A DNA stretch of 64,000 nucleotides from Phorcus lineatus (Eukaryota; Mollusca; Gastropoda; Trochida; Trochidae): NCBI GenBank assembly GCA_921293015.1, contig OV121081.1, forward strand, positions 45,347,877 to 45,411,876, given 5' to 3'. Position numbers and translations under genes: made by a program. Below, piece after piece: positions 1 to 12,039 of this stretch (the stretch's first letter is position 1; every line of letters begins with the position of its first letter). The notes below the pieces were generated by a model. The model made no database searches and was not told the DNA's origin. It worked only from the letters and a program-made list of their open reading frames with translations.

Positions 1-784
1 GCAACTCGTTTTTAAAATGAAAACCTATCAAATATGCCGATCTACTGAATATCAAACAAATGAAAGAAAACAAAAGGAAAAATCCACACAATTTACTCAC
101 TAATGAAGTATGAAGTCGTTTTTATGTTACATGTTCACGGACACGTCATTGTTTCAATACTTGTTATCCTTGTAGTCAAATGAAATTATCATTTACAACA
201 CCAACATACACACAAATCCACGCTATTCACGATATAGCACAACGTGTCCATGTCAATCTTCTCTTCAGGAAATGATCCTTGTAGGTTCCATGTGCTTTCG
301 ATTGTGTACTGATACGTTTCATCGAATGAATAGTGGCTTAAAATTATAACATAAGACATTATTCATTAACAAACACAACAAATTGTTTCAAAATTATTTT
401 GTTTCAGTTCAGTATTGAGCCTGTGTTAATATTGAAGTAAAACTCCAAGACTCAAAACAGTTGGTAACTGCGTCAGGATATATTTAATATGTATGTGATA
501 AGCGTGCAAATGAAATTGAAACAATGTTTTGCATTAGGGTTATCTCAAATATTACAATATTACAATAACCTTTCAAACTTCACATGTTGTTATTAAATAT
601 TTTCGATAAAAATGCAAAGTAGTATCAACTTAATCATTGTTGGTTATCACAGATATTCCCTCAAGCAGCGGTCCTTATTTCAACCATAGGCCTTCACATT
701 ATATATCCATCATCAGGCATGTATCGAAACATTGAGCCTTCTTACTTCTGATACTGAAAACCGTGGCAACAATGGATTCTCGCA
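1..784. other. AT-rich stretch, nothing recognised
   Basis: No open frame with a recognisable protein, no clear repeat pair and no RNA gene was found here. The sequence is AT-rich like most of the window. Confidence 0.5.
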
Positions 785-1066
785 GAAAGTTTAGGGGCGG
801 AATAGCGCGTTCGGCTTCGGACCAAGAGGTCCGTGAATCAAATCCAGCCAGGGGCGGGGCAGCTTTGTCTGCAGTAAAGAACTGTTCAATGCTTCACTGA
901 ATTTCAGCGCAGTACCTAGTTCCGGTGCCATGCTTGAAATTCAACAGACATGGATAGCCACAATAGTGTTGCGACCTTTCTCCCTGTAACAATTTTAGCA
1001 GCCGTGATTTAAGTGAAGTAATCTTGAAAGCAGCATTAAACCCCTAATGACCTAACCTCACCTAAA
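785..1066 (+). repeat. tRNA-derived SINE, copy 1
   Basis: This is a short interspersed element of about 280 bases, related to copies at 16862-17165 and 27067-27346. The head resembles a tRNA: an A-box-like stretch (TAGCGCGTTCGG) lies near 802-815 and a decayed B box (GTGAATCAAATCC) near 832-844. The body shares phrases with the other copies, such as CAGCTTTGTCTGCAGTA, CTGAATTTCAGCGCAGTA and CACAATAGTGTTGCG. The end runs TCTTGAAAGCAGCATTAAAC and then CCTAACCTCACCT. The B box is mutated relative to copy 2, so this is an old, probably silent copy. The plus strand is the transcription strand of the element. Confidence 0.75.
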
Positions 1067-3153
1067 ATAAATGTTCAACTGTTTTTCAACATTGCAATAT
1101 TTAATCCAAAGTAGTAACCATCATGTCTCGTTAGCTCCATCAGACTTGACATCGACCTGTAGACTTCCACTAGATTTCCACTTTTCTTCCTGCACTAATA
1201 CTGGCCAGTTTGAAATCTTGAAAACGGCCTTTCGCCTTCAATCATCTTAAAACAGAGTTTATAAACTGACTAATTGTATGGTTTTACGATTGTCTTCTTG
1301 TTTCGTTAAAGATGGATCATTTATCAATCCTGTGTATAATCTAACATCTGTGCTATGTATAACAAATGGTATCTACATTTTTTTATATGATTTGATATTT
1401 CAAGAACACTGTATGAAGTGCTGTGTATTATGTTGAATTATGTGAATTTTTCTTAATTTCACTCCAAATATTTAGGCTCTGCAAATTATTCATGTATGCA
1501 GAAAAGAACACTGCATATGCATGACCAAACTAATTGAAATGAAACAGGGATTCATAAATGACCAATGTTAGACAACGGGTATGCATGTGTGTATTTATAC
1601 GAAAGCAAGGTTGAGTGTTGAAAAGATTCTGAACTTTTGATTTTATACAAAACCATCGTTAGACGTAAATTAATGCAAAGAGGAAGTTCATTTGATCAAA
1701 TGAAGGTACCAAATGACAATACATGAAAGAGATGTAGTCGATTGCAGGGTTACAATGATTTCTGGTTTTGCATATCCCATTTTCACGATAACGTTGCAAC
1801 TGAAGATTACAGCTTGTAAGTTGAATTCCAGGTGGTTCATCGGGCAGTATATTAATGCAAACCAGTGTCATAGCATATCACCGCCACAGCAGTTGACTCG
1901 GGAATTCTGGGGTGATAAATGCGACATATATATATATAAAGTATCATATTTTCTGACATTTGTAGGTGTATGAGGTAACCATATGAAAATGAAAATTAAT
2001 ATCATACCTTGTAAGTGTGACTGAAATCTCCTTTCTAATCCACCTTGCAATACACAGGATCCATTTTGATGATACTTACAGTAACGGATCACAGAAATAT
2101 AAATAAAAACTTTAAAAAAACGTCCAGTTATAAGCACATTTTATTCAAAGCAATCATTTGCGACGCAAATCAAGTTATCAATAGTTGCTTTTAAACAGAT
2201 ACATTAGAAATCAAGGAAAGTCAAATTAATATCTGTCTGAAAAAGAAAAATCTTGGAACGAAGTAACAGCTACGTCAGATAATGAACGTAAACAGTCATA
2301 GATTTCAAAATACACTTTTATACATGGATGATTGTTTGTAACTATTTGCAATCATGGAATTTGATGCTCAGACAGCGTTAACATTTTACCAATAAGAAGA
2401 AATCAATTTACGCCTACACCTTTTAAAGTTCAATACTACATATGTGTCCAGATCAATTTTTTCGTAGACTGTCTTTATAGATTATGGAATGCCTTTTTCT
2501 TATACAGTTATAGGAAGAAATACCCACCACATCAAAATGTTTAATTGAAAATATAACTTGTTCAATACAATTATCTAATACACTTTTCAATTGTATTGTC
2601 ATTGTTTACATAGTTCAACCATACTGGCCACAAATGTTAGTCATATCGTACACAATATGAACGTAAACTTCATATTTAACAGATAATTCAATATCTAATA
2701 ACTCATAATTTCGTACTGATCATCGTGGTTAATCATTGCTTATAGACGACATTTTCAACATAAATACTTTTACATAATTTTCTGTCAAACATTTTACATT
2801 CATTAATTAGGTAAACACGTTTCACAAGTTTAACAGAAATAGTTGCTCGTGAGGGCAATAACAATTCATACTATACAGGTGTGTCAATATGCCACGGTCC
2901 AGAAGACTAAAAGCAACAACACAAATATAACTGATACATTCTAATTTGATTATTTCCAAAAGCATTTAATTAGGAAATCAAAGCATTCTATCATCTAAAG
3001 CCTTATCACGTAAGCCATAGAATGAATAGAGACATTGGAGAAACGCTTTACCTCAATTTCCTTTAACAACCCACCACACGCTCCTCGTAAATAACGTAAT
3101 ATGGAACAAACAAGTCATCAAAACTGTCACGTCTGATAAATGTTAACCACCTT
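1067..3153. other. AT-rich intergenic, nothing recognised
   Basis: No supported gene. Short open frames at 1659-2137 overlap on both strands, include a TA run near 1927-1940 and match no family I know. Confidence 0.5.
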
Positions 3154-3333
3154 TATCCCTTATTGCAGTGTTTATAGAATTATTGATCGAGAGGAACATC
3201 TACAGAATGCCAATTGACACAGACCAAACCTGTTCACCATATGTATCCCTTATTGCAATGTTTATACAGTTATTGATCGAGAGGGTTATCTACAGAATGT
3301 CACTTTACACAAAAACTAACTTGAGACACTACA
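3154..3333. repeat. 90-base tandem duplication
   Basis: Two adjacent units of 90 bases start at 3154 and 3244, each with TATCCCTTATTGCA. Both contain GTTTATA, TTATTGATCGAGAGG and ATCTACAGAATG at the same offsets. They have diverged by substitutions but keep the same spacing. The period is a multiple of three, so one frame stays open through both, but its peptide matches nothing I know. The repeat lies just past the stop codon of the GPCR on its 3' side, so it could fall in that gene's 3' UTR (inference). Confidence 0.8.
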
Positions 3334-3436
3334 ACAGAATATATGAGAGGAAAACTGTGGAACTTGTTCTATGCCTTGTTTTGTATTTTGTGCCACTTTC
3401 TTGCCCATGACACCACTGCGTACATAATGGATGTTA

Positions 3437-4440
3437 TCAAAGTAACATAATCTCCTCTCGCGTCTTGGAACTGTTCAGATTACTTCCTCTCTCCCGGGAA
3501 AAAATTCTTCTCAGTTCAACTCTGAAGTTTTTCCCGGATACAACGTATATGAAGAAGTTGGCAGAATAATTAATCTGTGAAAACACCGTTGTTAAATGCA
3601 GCCATGGCGTGATGGTTATAAATAGTTTCTGGGCATGCATTGGATAAAAATTCAAATACACATACGTGATGATCGATACAGTGATGACTGGCAACAATGT
3701 GATGATGTATGTCAGACAGATAGTCAACAACATCATTGTTGTCTTGTGACGTCTCGCTGCACCTCGCGTTAATCGCGTCGAGGATGAGTTTTCATCCGCC
3801 ATTGCACGACTGACACTTCGAATTTTGCACAGAACCAGAATATTGCAGATCGAAACAATTAAAATAGGCAGAATGAAACAAAGCGTAAACTGGTAAAAGT
3901 ACACATGCAATGATGTGTAAATGTTTGCCAGTTCTGCTCTTCCTTCGCACTTGTCGTCAATTCTTGTCACCATAATGAGCCGGAACATCTGTGTGTAAGA
4001 CATGACAACGAAGATTGCTAATATTATCACTACGGCACCTCGCTGTGTACAAAGCACATGTTTTTTAAAGGGCATGAAAACCACGATCAATCTTTCTTGG
4101 GCCATTACCACAATTATCCATGAACACATCAGATAGCACATGCATTCTGAGAATACGAAAAGCTTGCAGCCAGCATCTGTGAAATGTCTGAACAAACTCG
4201 GTCTATGGAGGTACAATAGAAGTTCATCTGTGGTCTTTACTTGTACAATAACCAGACTAAGACTGTCAAAAACAGCCAGGGCACAGAGGTAATGGCTATA
4301 GGACTTCTGACGAAGAAGCCTTGTCTTCATTACAATGAACGATAGAGTATTCCCCACAAGTCCCGCCAGGGCTATGAATGGTGTCACAATCACCTTCAGA
4401 ATGAAACCCCAGTCGTCCGGCTTCATATTGGGCATCATCA
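3437..4440 (-). CDS. Orphan class A (rhodopsin-like) GPCR, main exon
   Basis: This exon encodes a seven-helix G-protein-coupled receptor, expected in the plasma membrane, with an unknown ligand. Residue numbers follow the two-exon model of about 350 residues. Helix 1 has the GN pair (G46-N47). Helix 2 has the LAVFD motif (D75). C108 at the top of helix 3 and C181 in loop 2 would form the conserved disulfide. Helix 3 ends in ERL (132-134), a variant of the (D/E)RY switch. Helix 6 keeps a proline (TLLP) but lacks the tryptophan of CWxP. Helix 7 reads NYSANFFIY in place of NPxxY, then helix 8 begins SGKNFRVELRRIF. The NFxxY and SGxxFRxEL pattern is usual in invertebrate peptide receptors such as FMRFamide-type receptors, but I cannot assign a ligand. 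The open frame continues upstream to 4492 but has no ATG before 4438. A pyrimidine tract ending in TTTCTAG abuts 4440, so the exon begins there and joins the exon at 5372-5421. No AATAAA signal lies close downstream. Confidence 0.92.
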
Positions 4441-5371
4441 CTAGAAAGATAAAAAGAAAAACGGTTGACAAAATGAATTTAAAGTCGTACAAAAATAAAT
4501 GGGTATTGGGTTTTCCTTTAAGGTTAACTCCTTCAGTTGAGGTAAAATAAGTGCAGTATCAAAGAAATTACGTGGATTTAAGCAGTTTAGCCAGCTTAAT
4601 ACAAAATAAACATTAAAAATACAAGACCACAACAATTGAGCTTGCGATTCCTTTGGTGAATAGGAGAACGTGAATATTTTTATGTTTGTGAGCTCAGATA
4701 TGGTGTACGCAACATTATACAATGAGCCATCAATCAATTCTATGTGTGCGGGATGATGACTGGAAACCTTCAGCCCAATAAAATACTTTCAATGTATAAT
4801 CACTATCGTAACCTGCTGCCTCGAATCCACGAAAGGTCTGTAATGGAGGCTCGCGAAAATGCAGACGGCGACCGACAAGTGCTCAGTGTGATCGAGATCA
4901 GGAGTCATAGACAACCGTATATATCATTTAATTGCATTCATGTTATAAATTTGATCATTGTGATTGAAAAGTGGAGTTTGATGTTACTATTTTTATTTGT
5001 GGCCTAGAGGCTAATGTCTTGTTATTCAAATGGATGGCCCGTTCACATGTCAGATTCATCTGTATCAGTAGCAGGTTAATCGTGCATCGTTAAAGCAACG
5101 CCAAGCCTTGACTGAAAGGGTCATTGGAGCCATCTGTTGCTTTTACTCCTTCAGTGTTCTGTAATACCTTACATCATTCCTCTTTATGGTAATTTCTATA
5201 ATAGTTGGAGCTGTAGGACCCTCTGTTAAACTAGTCGAGCACCAGAATGCTAATTGGCATCCAGAGCTGTTTTCTTTTGATTTGATAAAGCTAGGTATTC
5301 TTCTTTTTTTAAGACGTAGTAAATAATGATTGTTGAACCTTAATACATTTTAATCGATGGATTATACTTAC
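4441..5371 (-). other. GPCR intron (931 bases, GT-AG)
   Basis: On the minus strand the donor reads ACAA|GTAAGTATAA (GT at 5371-5370). The acceptor is a pyrimidine-rich tract ending TTTTTATCTTTCTAG (AG at 4442-4441). The upstream exon ends with one base of a codon and the downstream exon supplies two, so the join A+TG reads methionine and the frame is kept. Small open frames inside the intron on either strand resemble no known protein. Confidence 0.8.
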
Positions 5372-5421
5372 TTGTCTGATTATTGAAGCAATAGCTGCTG
5401 TTACAAATATCGGATTCCATT
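5372..5421 (-). CDS. GPCR first coding exon (extracellular N-terminus)
   Basis: This is a 50-base exon on the minus strand. The ATG lies at 5420-5418 and is followed by 16 codons plus one base. It encodes MESDICNSSYCFNNQT, a short hydrophilic stretch with two N-glycosylation sequons (NSS and NQT), as expected for the outside end of a class A receptor. A strong acceptor-like sequence (TTTTGCTTTCATTTCAG) lies directly upstream and a near-consensus donor (GTAAGT) directly downstream. The start has a good Kozak context (A at -3, G at +4). Splicing to 4440 is in frame. The acceptor-like sequence hints at an untranslated exon further upstream that I could not locate. If there is none, this is simply the start of the transcript. 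Confidence 0.75.
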
Positions 5422-5559
5422 CTGAAATGAAAGCAAAATGATATAGATAAAGTAATAACTTTTATAACTTTCAACAGGAACTTAATAAACGGATGAATAT
5501 AAACTGTCATATTTCCTAGCAATACGAACCCCAAGCACACGTGTCTCCTCTTGCTCGAC

Positions 5560-5566
5560 CTTTATA
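5560..5566 (-). promoter_or_regulatory. Possible TATA box upstream of the GPCR
   Basis: On the minus strand this reads TATAAAG, about 140 bases upstream of the GPCR start codon. A start of transcription 25-30 bases downstream would fall near 5530. In AT-rich DNA such a motif is expected by chance, and the acceptor-like sequence at 5422 argues for a more distant first exon, so this is weak. Confidence 0.2.
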
Positions 5567-7742
5567 TCTTGTCATCAAGATGTATAACATCAGACCTTGG
5601 ACTTAAAAAAACTCATAATAAAATAATCTTAACAAAAATTATCTTTTTCAAAATTCTAATCAACTTTTTTTTCGTTGAGTTTGAATTTGTTCTTTTTCAC
5701 TGAATATAAATAATAGCTATTATAATGATATCTATAAATAAATATATGTTTAGTTGAACGACTGTCATGATAAATCTGCGGTATATATTCTTTACTTATC
5801 TAATATTCATATTGATAATGAAGTTGTCTGTCTTGAAATATCCCCACTGGACAAGGCTTATTTTCGGAACTGAATAATTACATAGGAAATAAATTCCAAT
5901 TATTCTTGCAGGCTCCTAATCTTTACACCAAAGTGAGTTCCGTTATTTCCCTTGCCAGCTCAGTTCATCGGGATGCAATTTGGCAGTGGAAAGAAGACTT
6001 TGTCTATCTCATGGATGACTGGTTTGCCTGCTAAACGTTTGCCATTAGGCACAATCTTCCTATATGCAATTAGAAACCATTAAGCGGCTCGGAATTGTAT
6101 TGAATTCATGTTTATTATTCACAAAATGGCACAAAACTACCCTTTCGTTAAGAAAAGGACAGACGAACAACGTTTATTTGGAGTTACGGTCTCTTACGTT
6201 TGGTAGGGGTTTAAGAAGGAATTAGCACTATGGTTATTTATTATCAAAATGCAAAAACCAAAAGACACAACAATGAAAACTCAAGAACTTTTAGAATTTA
6301 GATTTTAATATGCAATCATCAAATTCTACGAAATTAAAATCAGATTGTTAAATATCATGATTACTATATAGTGATTCGGGAGACTTTTCTTTCTTCTTAT
6401 ATAGATATCGAATTTTCACAAATTCTTAAAGCTGTAATCGATATCTGAAGTACACATTATCCGTTTTCACAGTGTTCATAAATGATTTATCATTCCATAT
6501 CACCGTAACCTTTCCTTTGAAAATAACCAATTTCTACTACCACAGCTATCAACGCATCTCGAGGGTGTAATCGAAACGAAAGAAAATCGTTGAGTTGACA
6601 AAAAAAATGTAAACAATGTAAACCCTTTAACGAATAAATAAGTGCGCAAGCTAAAAGGGCAAACATGTGAGCCAGCTTATTGCTACTGTCCCGAAACACA
6701 AATCACTTCAAAGATGGCACTTCAAACAATGGCAAAGCCATAGCTCCACAGTTCAACAGTGCGCCATATTTCAAGTCAACACTAATCATATAATCCATTG
6801 TAACGTTTTTGGCGAACGAATTCTATACAGTGTTCAAACATTTACCTACCTCATTTTCGCTTTTCAGTTCTGTCTGTTCTTAGAAAAAGTGTGATAGTAT
6901 TTGTCAAAGAAACGAAGTAAATGTGAACAAGTGTATAATCATACGCAATATACCGATTTTCGTTTCCGAAACTGTTGTGTCAAGTGATGCGAAATACTCT
7001 TCATATAATAAACTTTAGCAGGTACCTACGAAGTAGTGTTCGTCTTTTATAACAGAACAGTTATTACAATGACATTGCTAGATACTCTTAGACTTTATTC
7101 AAGAAACTGCACGGTAGCGAATCAGAAACGATTACCCGACATGACAGACCACTCATTTAAATCATGCGTAGTGATGTCGATGTTGATATCTTAACTGGGA
7201 TAAAAAGAGACACATTTTTATTACAAAAAGATGTGGTACGCAGATGCTGTCAGTATGACATGAGATACTACTAAATTCACAATTCTCGCTGACAGATTTG
7301 CCAATAAATATCGTTTGAAAAATGTGATAGCTTAAATATGACTAGATGTACAACGTTATTAATTCATGTGAGAGACAGCATGAATAATATGGAACTGCTA
7401 CATATAGCATGTGACACCATGCGCAGTTTGTTTTTAGAAAGCAGGTCTCATCCAGGAAACTGTCTCGGTGTGATTATCACATATGGGGTTTTAAATTACC
7501 ATAGCGTTAAGATCGACTCGGAATCTCAGACACCTTGCTTTAAAGCCCTTATTTTCCGCTTATAAAAGTGATTCCCTTAACAAGGAGTGATTTGTTCGAA
7601 TCCAGTCTCATTTTCGCAATGATCTCAGGTTCAGGAGGGATCAATTGGAAATGGGCTTCAAAGACAGTAGTCAACTGATTACTCTTCCAGTTGTGCCCTT
7701 TGGCTACATGTTCAATTAGGAAAGTCGGATGGAGGTTAGACG
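5567..7742. other. AT-rich intergenic, nothing recognised
   Basis: No open frame here resembles a known protein and no clear repeat pair was seen. Confidence 0.5.
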
Positions 7743-7996
7743 CATGCTTTACGAGATCACTGAACAAAATAAAAAGTTTAAAAGTGCAGACTATTACTTT
7801 TCAACATCACTTAAAACATATTTTTTTCAAATAGTGACGTTTTTATGTACGCGATTAGAAGGTTATATACATGCCTTACGAGATCTTTGAACAAGATAAA
7901 AAGCATAAAAGTTATGACTAAGACTTTTGAAAATCACCTAAAACTTCTTTTTTTCAAATATTTTCGTTTACTCATATGTGATTAGTACGACAGTCA
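7743..7996. repeat. 127-base tandem duplication
   Basis: Two diverged units start at 7743 (CATGCTTTACGAGATC) and 7870 (CATGCCTTACGAGATC). Both continue with GAACAA(A/G)ATAAAAAG, a second shared block TCACNTAAAAC, then T-rich sequence with TTTTTTTCAAATA, and end near a GCGATTAG/TGTGATTAG phrase. They differ by substitutions and small indels, so the duplication is not recent. Confidence 0.75.
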
Positions 7997-9304
7997 TAGG
8001 AATTAGCATGATTTTAACACACCTGGAGTCCATGGAAAGATCTGGATTTTCTTTCATTGCACTGTGAAGGAAATATATTAGAAATGCAGAGGCGGACATC
8101 ACAGCTTTTATCTATCTTGATTACCAAATGTAAGATTAGTTGATTGGTTTTGAATGTGTATTTTACTAATTCACACACATTATTTTGGTTGGAGCACCCA
8201 TAGCTTAAACCCACTTCCTCTTAACAAATTATCGTTCCTTAAAGCAATCTTGACGATCTTGCTTTTCTTGTTTGAGCAGGAACCAGAAGTAAAGGCGTAT
8301 CTTCCTTAAGAGAAAGAAGTTGTTATCCAGAATTGTTTTGTTCTTATGCATGCCACTCCATAATGCCATTCGATTCCTAAAAGGTAAAGAGGTTATTTCA
8401 TTTAACAAGGACTCTAACTATATTTCAGAGGGCAGAAGCAGGATTTTTTGGAAGTTTCATTTTTTCTAAAAAATATATGTTAATGCCAATGGCTTCATCC
8501 TCATAGGGTCATACACATCTGGACTCAACATTATTAGATGAAAGTATCAATTATCAAGCGAAACATCTATAGAACCATTTCAATGAACAACTTTGATCAT
8601 TTAAGGTAAGGAATCGGATTTACGTAGATTTACAGAACATGTTACGTTCTTTGAAAATTGAAAGTTAGTTTGAGATCTGCGTCTTAGTTTGATTACAAAT
8701 TATTGCCTTGTAATGGATAACGTTTGTTTGCGTTTTCGTAAAGTCACTTGTTGTACAACTCTTCCACTGACCCTTTAACTGTTACTATATATTGATTACT
8801 TACAGTACGGTTCCTCTCTTTGAGATAATAGATTGTGATTGACGTGGACCCTCAGATATGCTGCTTTATAGCTAAGGGGCATCTTTGTCTCGATACATGT
8901 AATACTACGCTTAACCCTACTCGAGTGCATGATACGTGTCAAAGTGTTACAAATCAAGAAAAATTGGCAAATGGGTTAAAGAAATCTGGGCCAATCAAAA
9001 CGTTAATAAGACGTAAAACAACTTATATGCTCATCGTCACGATCGGTACTAAAATGAGACTTTACTATTCAATTTCAAGCCGTTTCCTTCATATATCATT
9101 TCAATATATGACAGAAATGTAGCATTCCTTGAACAGGAAAGGTAATTTGTCAAATGATGCAAAGATACCGAATGGTATCCACCTTTTGGTAATAACCATC
9201 TTAAAAACATGGAAAATAATGTTCATATGCTATTACTTCTTAAAAGTAACACTCCGCAATCAAATGAGAGGTGAGGTGATGATAAAGTAAACGGTACCTA
9301 AAGA
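7997..9304. other. Intergenic, nothing recognised
   Basis: The longest open frame (8835-9122, plus strand, 95 codons) has no recognisable motif. No repeat partner was identified. Confidence 0.45.
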
Positions 9305-9423
9305 GTACTCAACTTATATCACCGCGGCTGACCTTCAATAACTTTGTGGCTAGGTAATGCGATTAACAAATAAAGAACCTCTCTACAGGAGACAATGTTG
9401 ACAAGTCCCTGGTTGGCTTTATC
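9305..9423 (-). repeat. Decayed SINE fragment
   Basis: Read against the minus-strand SINE at 16862-17165, three phrases occur in the same order: AACTTATATCACCGCGGCTG, then TTTGTGGCTAGGTAATGCG, then CTCTCTACAGGAGACAATG followed by AAGTCCCTGG. The middle of the element is missing, so this is a copy with an internal deletion and many substitutions. Confidence 0.55.
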
Positions 9424-10093
9424 CTGAGATTTAATTACCTGTAACGTGGTGGTGTTTAACGGTCGTGTAAAGCACTTCATACGCTGCACACTACACTTTA
9501 TTGTCAGAACTCAGGCGCCACCAGTGCAATTTTCTCATGATAAGTCGGATTTATTGAACAATGAGAATCGTGACTTCTGATTCCTGAACAAATATGATGT
9601 GATCTTGTAACCCGCTTACCGTTCAATAAATGACAAGCGAATTCAATAGTACTGTATGGACTTACATGAAGTACGCACACGATTATGATTGATACAAAAG
9701 ATACAACAAATGATGTTATCATATCATTTTGGTTTTAATTTCGAAAAACAAATAAAGGTCAACTTGTTCATTTCGGCTTGACAACGGCAATTACTACAAT
9801 TAAAGATGGAATAAACTTGTCCTAATTTCACACAGTGGTCAACTGTGAGAGGAAAATCCATTTCAAGTCGAAAACCCAACATGATGAATACTGAATATTG
9901 CCGACGTCACACTCAACATATCGCAGTTAACGATATGAATCAATCTGTGGTCTGCACTTAATTCACGAGTATTTGCGAAATACCAAGCCCGGTCCGTTCT
10001 CGATGAGCATTAATATAACTCAGCAATCTGTACAGAGCTGATAAAAACCAACTCAAAACTGCGTAAAACAACGCACAACTCGTAAAGTGCTTT
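9424..10093. other. Intergenic, nothing recognised
   Basis: No gene or repeat supported. A minus-strand open frame at 9504-9722 has no recognisable features. Confidence 0.45.
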
Positions 10094-10177
10094 CTCAAAT
10101 CATCACGATTACGAGAGCCTTGTCATATTTAATTGCTCAAATCATCATGTTTACGAGAGCCTTGTCATATTTAATTG
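10094..10177. repeat. 42-base tandem duplication
   Basis: Two 42-base units (10094-10135 and 10136-10177) each begin CTCAAATCATCA and contain GAGAGCCTTGTCATATTTAA. They differ at about three positions, so this is a fairly recent duplication. Confidence 0.9.
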
Positions 10178-10485
10178 CTCTAATTTATGACCTTTATTAA
10201 ATTTATGTGTTTATTTCATTCCGTTTACAGCAACTAAACGTCTGTTAGTAATATAACCTCAAGACTACTTAATCATATAATCAGGAACATTAAACCATAA
10301 AGACGTAAAAAGTATTGAATTTGTTCCTTAATGTATGTTACTTATCTAAATGAGTTTAGAATATTGGATGTAATATTATGAATATTATAGACATTGTCAA
10401 CTTGGACAAATGAACATCAACACATGGAAATCTGTCATTTTACAATTCGCTATTGCAGGTATGATTAATGTAATGACTATTAAAA

Positions 10486-10755
10486 TTACTTAACATATTC
10501 TCCCGCATAGCTATAATTTGCACCAGCCTCTATCACCGGTAAATTCAAACCTTGCTGCACACCACTCAAAATTCGTGTTTTGAGTGAAGCCCCCTCAGGT
10601 GCAGTTCTCATGTGATTTCTCATTTGACTATCGCGATCCGTCCAGCCTTGGCGACAAGCACAGAACTGTACGGGAAATGAGGCAAGGCCTATCTTAGCCA
10701 TTGGGGCTGGCATAACAATAGACCATGCGTGGGAAGATGTACTAAACAAGTTCAT
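10486..10755 (-). other. GC-richer open frame of unknown nature
   Basis: An open frame of about 89 codons on the minus strand lies in sequence clearly richer in G and C than its surroundings. The peptide contains MAKIGLASFP and GVQQGLNLPVIEAG and matches no family I know. Part of the DNA (GGGAAATG..CAAGGCCTATCTT near 10672-10700) recurs at 54812-54841 and CTCTATCA.CCGGT recurs nearby in both, so it may be a repeat rather than an exon. A TTGTTTAG at the 5' edge could act as an acceptor, but no convincing donor follows. Confidence 0.25.
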
Positions 10756-12039
10756 AATCGTATATCAATACTTTAAAATTTACACCACACACTTTCTATT
10801 CCGTTCATATGTATCCACGATGTTGCTGGCATTGTGCTGTATCCTGTATGGTTGCTAGACATATGATGAAAAGTGTTGTGACAACACACGTATCTGTCAT
10901 CGGTACGTTGTTCAATGTCTTGTATGTTCACATTGTAAATTGTGATTTACCAACATTGTTGATAATTATGTGTTCAGCGTTGCCAAATCAATACCTTAAT
11001 CATTCGTGATTTTAAAATAGTTCTATTATATAAGTATAAGAAAAGTTTATGAAAAGAAAAAAATCAACATTACATTTCCTACAAACAAAAAAGATTTACG
11101 GGAAAAATATAAATTTAGTTTACATTTGGCTAAAAGGGACTATGTCAGACATGTCCAAGTTATGGTTGACAGTGAGGATATCCTGACATCAGTTGACAAC
11201 AACAAGCTAGATTGATGATGTGAACTTTTATCCGTATACCAGCCTTGAAGTTAAAGTGAAAACCAAATAGTTTGAAAATATTTTAAAAGACATTTCATTA
11301 TTAAGAAATCATTATATTCAATGAAGATCACAAGAGGAATAACAAGAAATGCAGTGATATGACATTTTCATTGAAATAGCGTCTCAAGGAGTCTTCATTT
11401 TCTAATATTTTTAAGTTTCTTGAGATGATTCTGCATAAAATCTACAACGACGCACTAGTGAGCTTAAGTTTCTTCATCCAGAGCTATGGGCTTTTTTATC
11501 CTACGAACCCCTTGATGCTTGTGAAACACTGATAAAATCACTACATTTTGCTACGCTTTCGAGTGCTCTGTAGTGTTAGCTAGCCCTTGCTTGGAACTAT
11601 GAACTTATCTGTAGAATAGAATTCCACAGTGCTTCTAGATCTGTCGACATTTATCATGGAAAAACTACTTCATCAGACACCAATTACATTAAGCAGTTGC
11701 ACGTTGATTTAGATTAAGCGTGAAAGACCTGATGACAAGAAAATCAAGCATAAACACTCCGTCGATATTAAGTTTTTCATTCGAGTGCATTTATTAAAAA
11801 CAGATTTCATTTGATATCCTTGTTTAAGACTAACCAAATTTAACCAAGTTTTGGATGACTGATAATCAATAAAAAATATCATGGGTAAGTGATCGCTGTA
11901 GACTAGCTGTTTTAAACAAACAAACTCAGATTTTTTGACTTATCAAATGCTATCAAGTTTGTGCTTGTCTCTTTCAAAATACTAACACATTATTTATAAT
12001 AAATGGGGCTCGTCAGTATATCCTCATATCTGGACAGTT
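10756..12039. other. AT-rich intergenic, nothing recognised
   Basis: No supported gene or repeat. Confidence 0.5.

Noticed and set aside
3154..3410. Repeated peptide (LLIER.IYRM) encoded by the 90-base tandem
   Set aside because: The period happens to be divisible by three. There is no signal peptide, no further units and no homologue I know.
4744..5007. 87-codon plus-strand open frame
   Set aside because: It lies in the GPCR intron on the opposite strand and has no recognisable domain.
10094..10177. A CRISPR-like repeat
   Set aside because: There are only two directly adjacent units without spacers in a eukaryotic context, so it is a simple tandem duplication.
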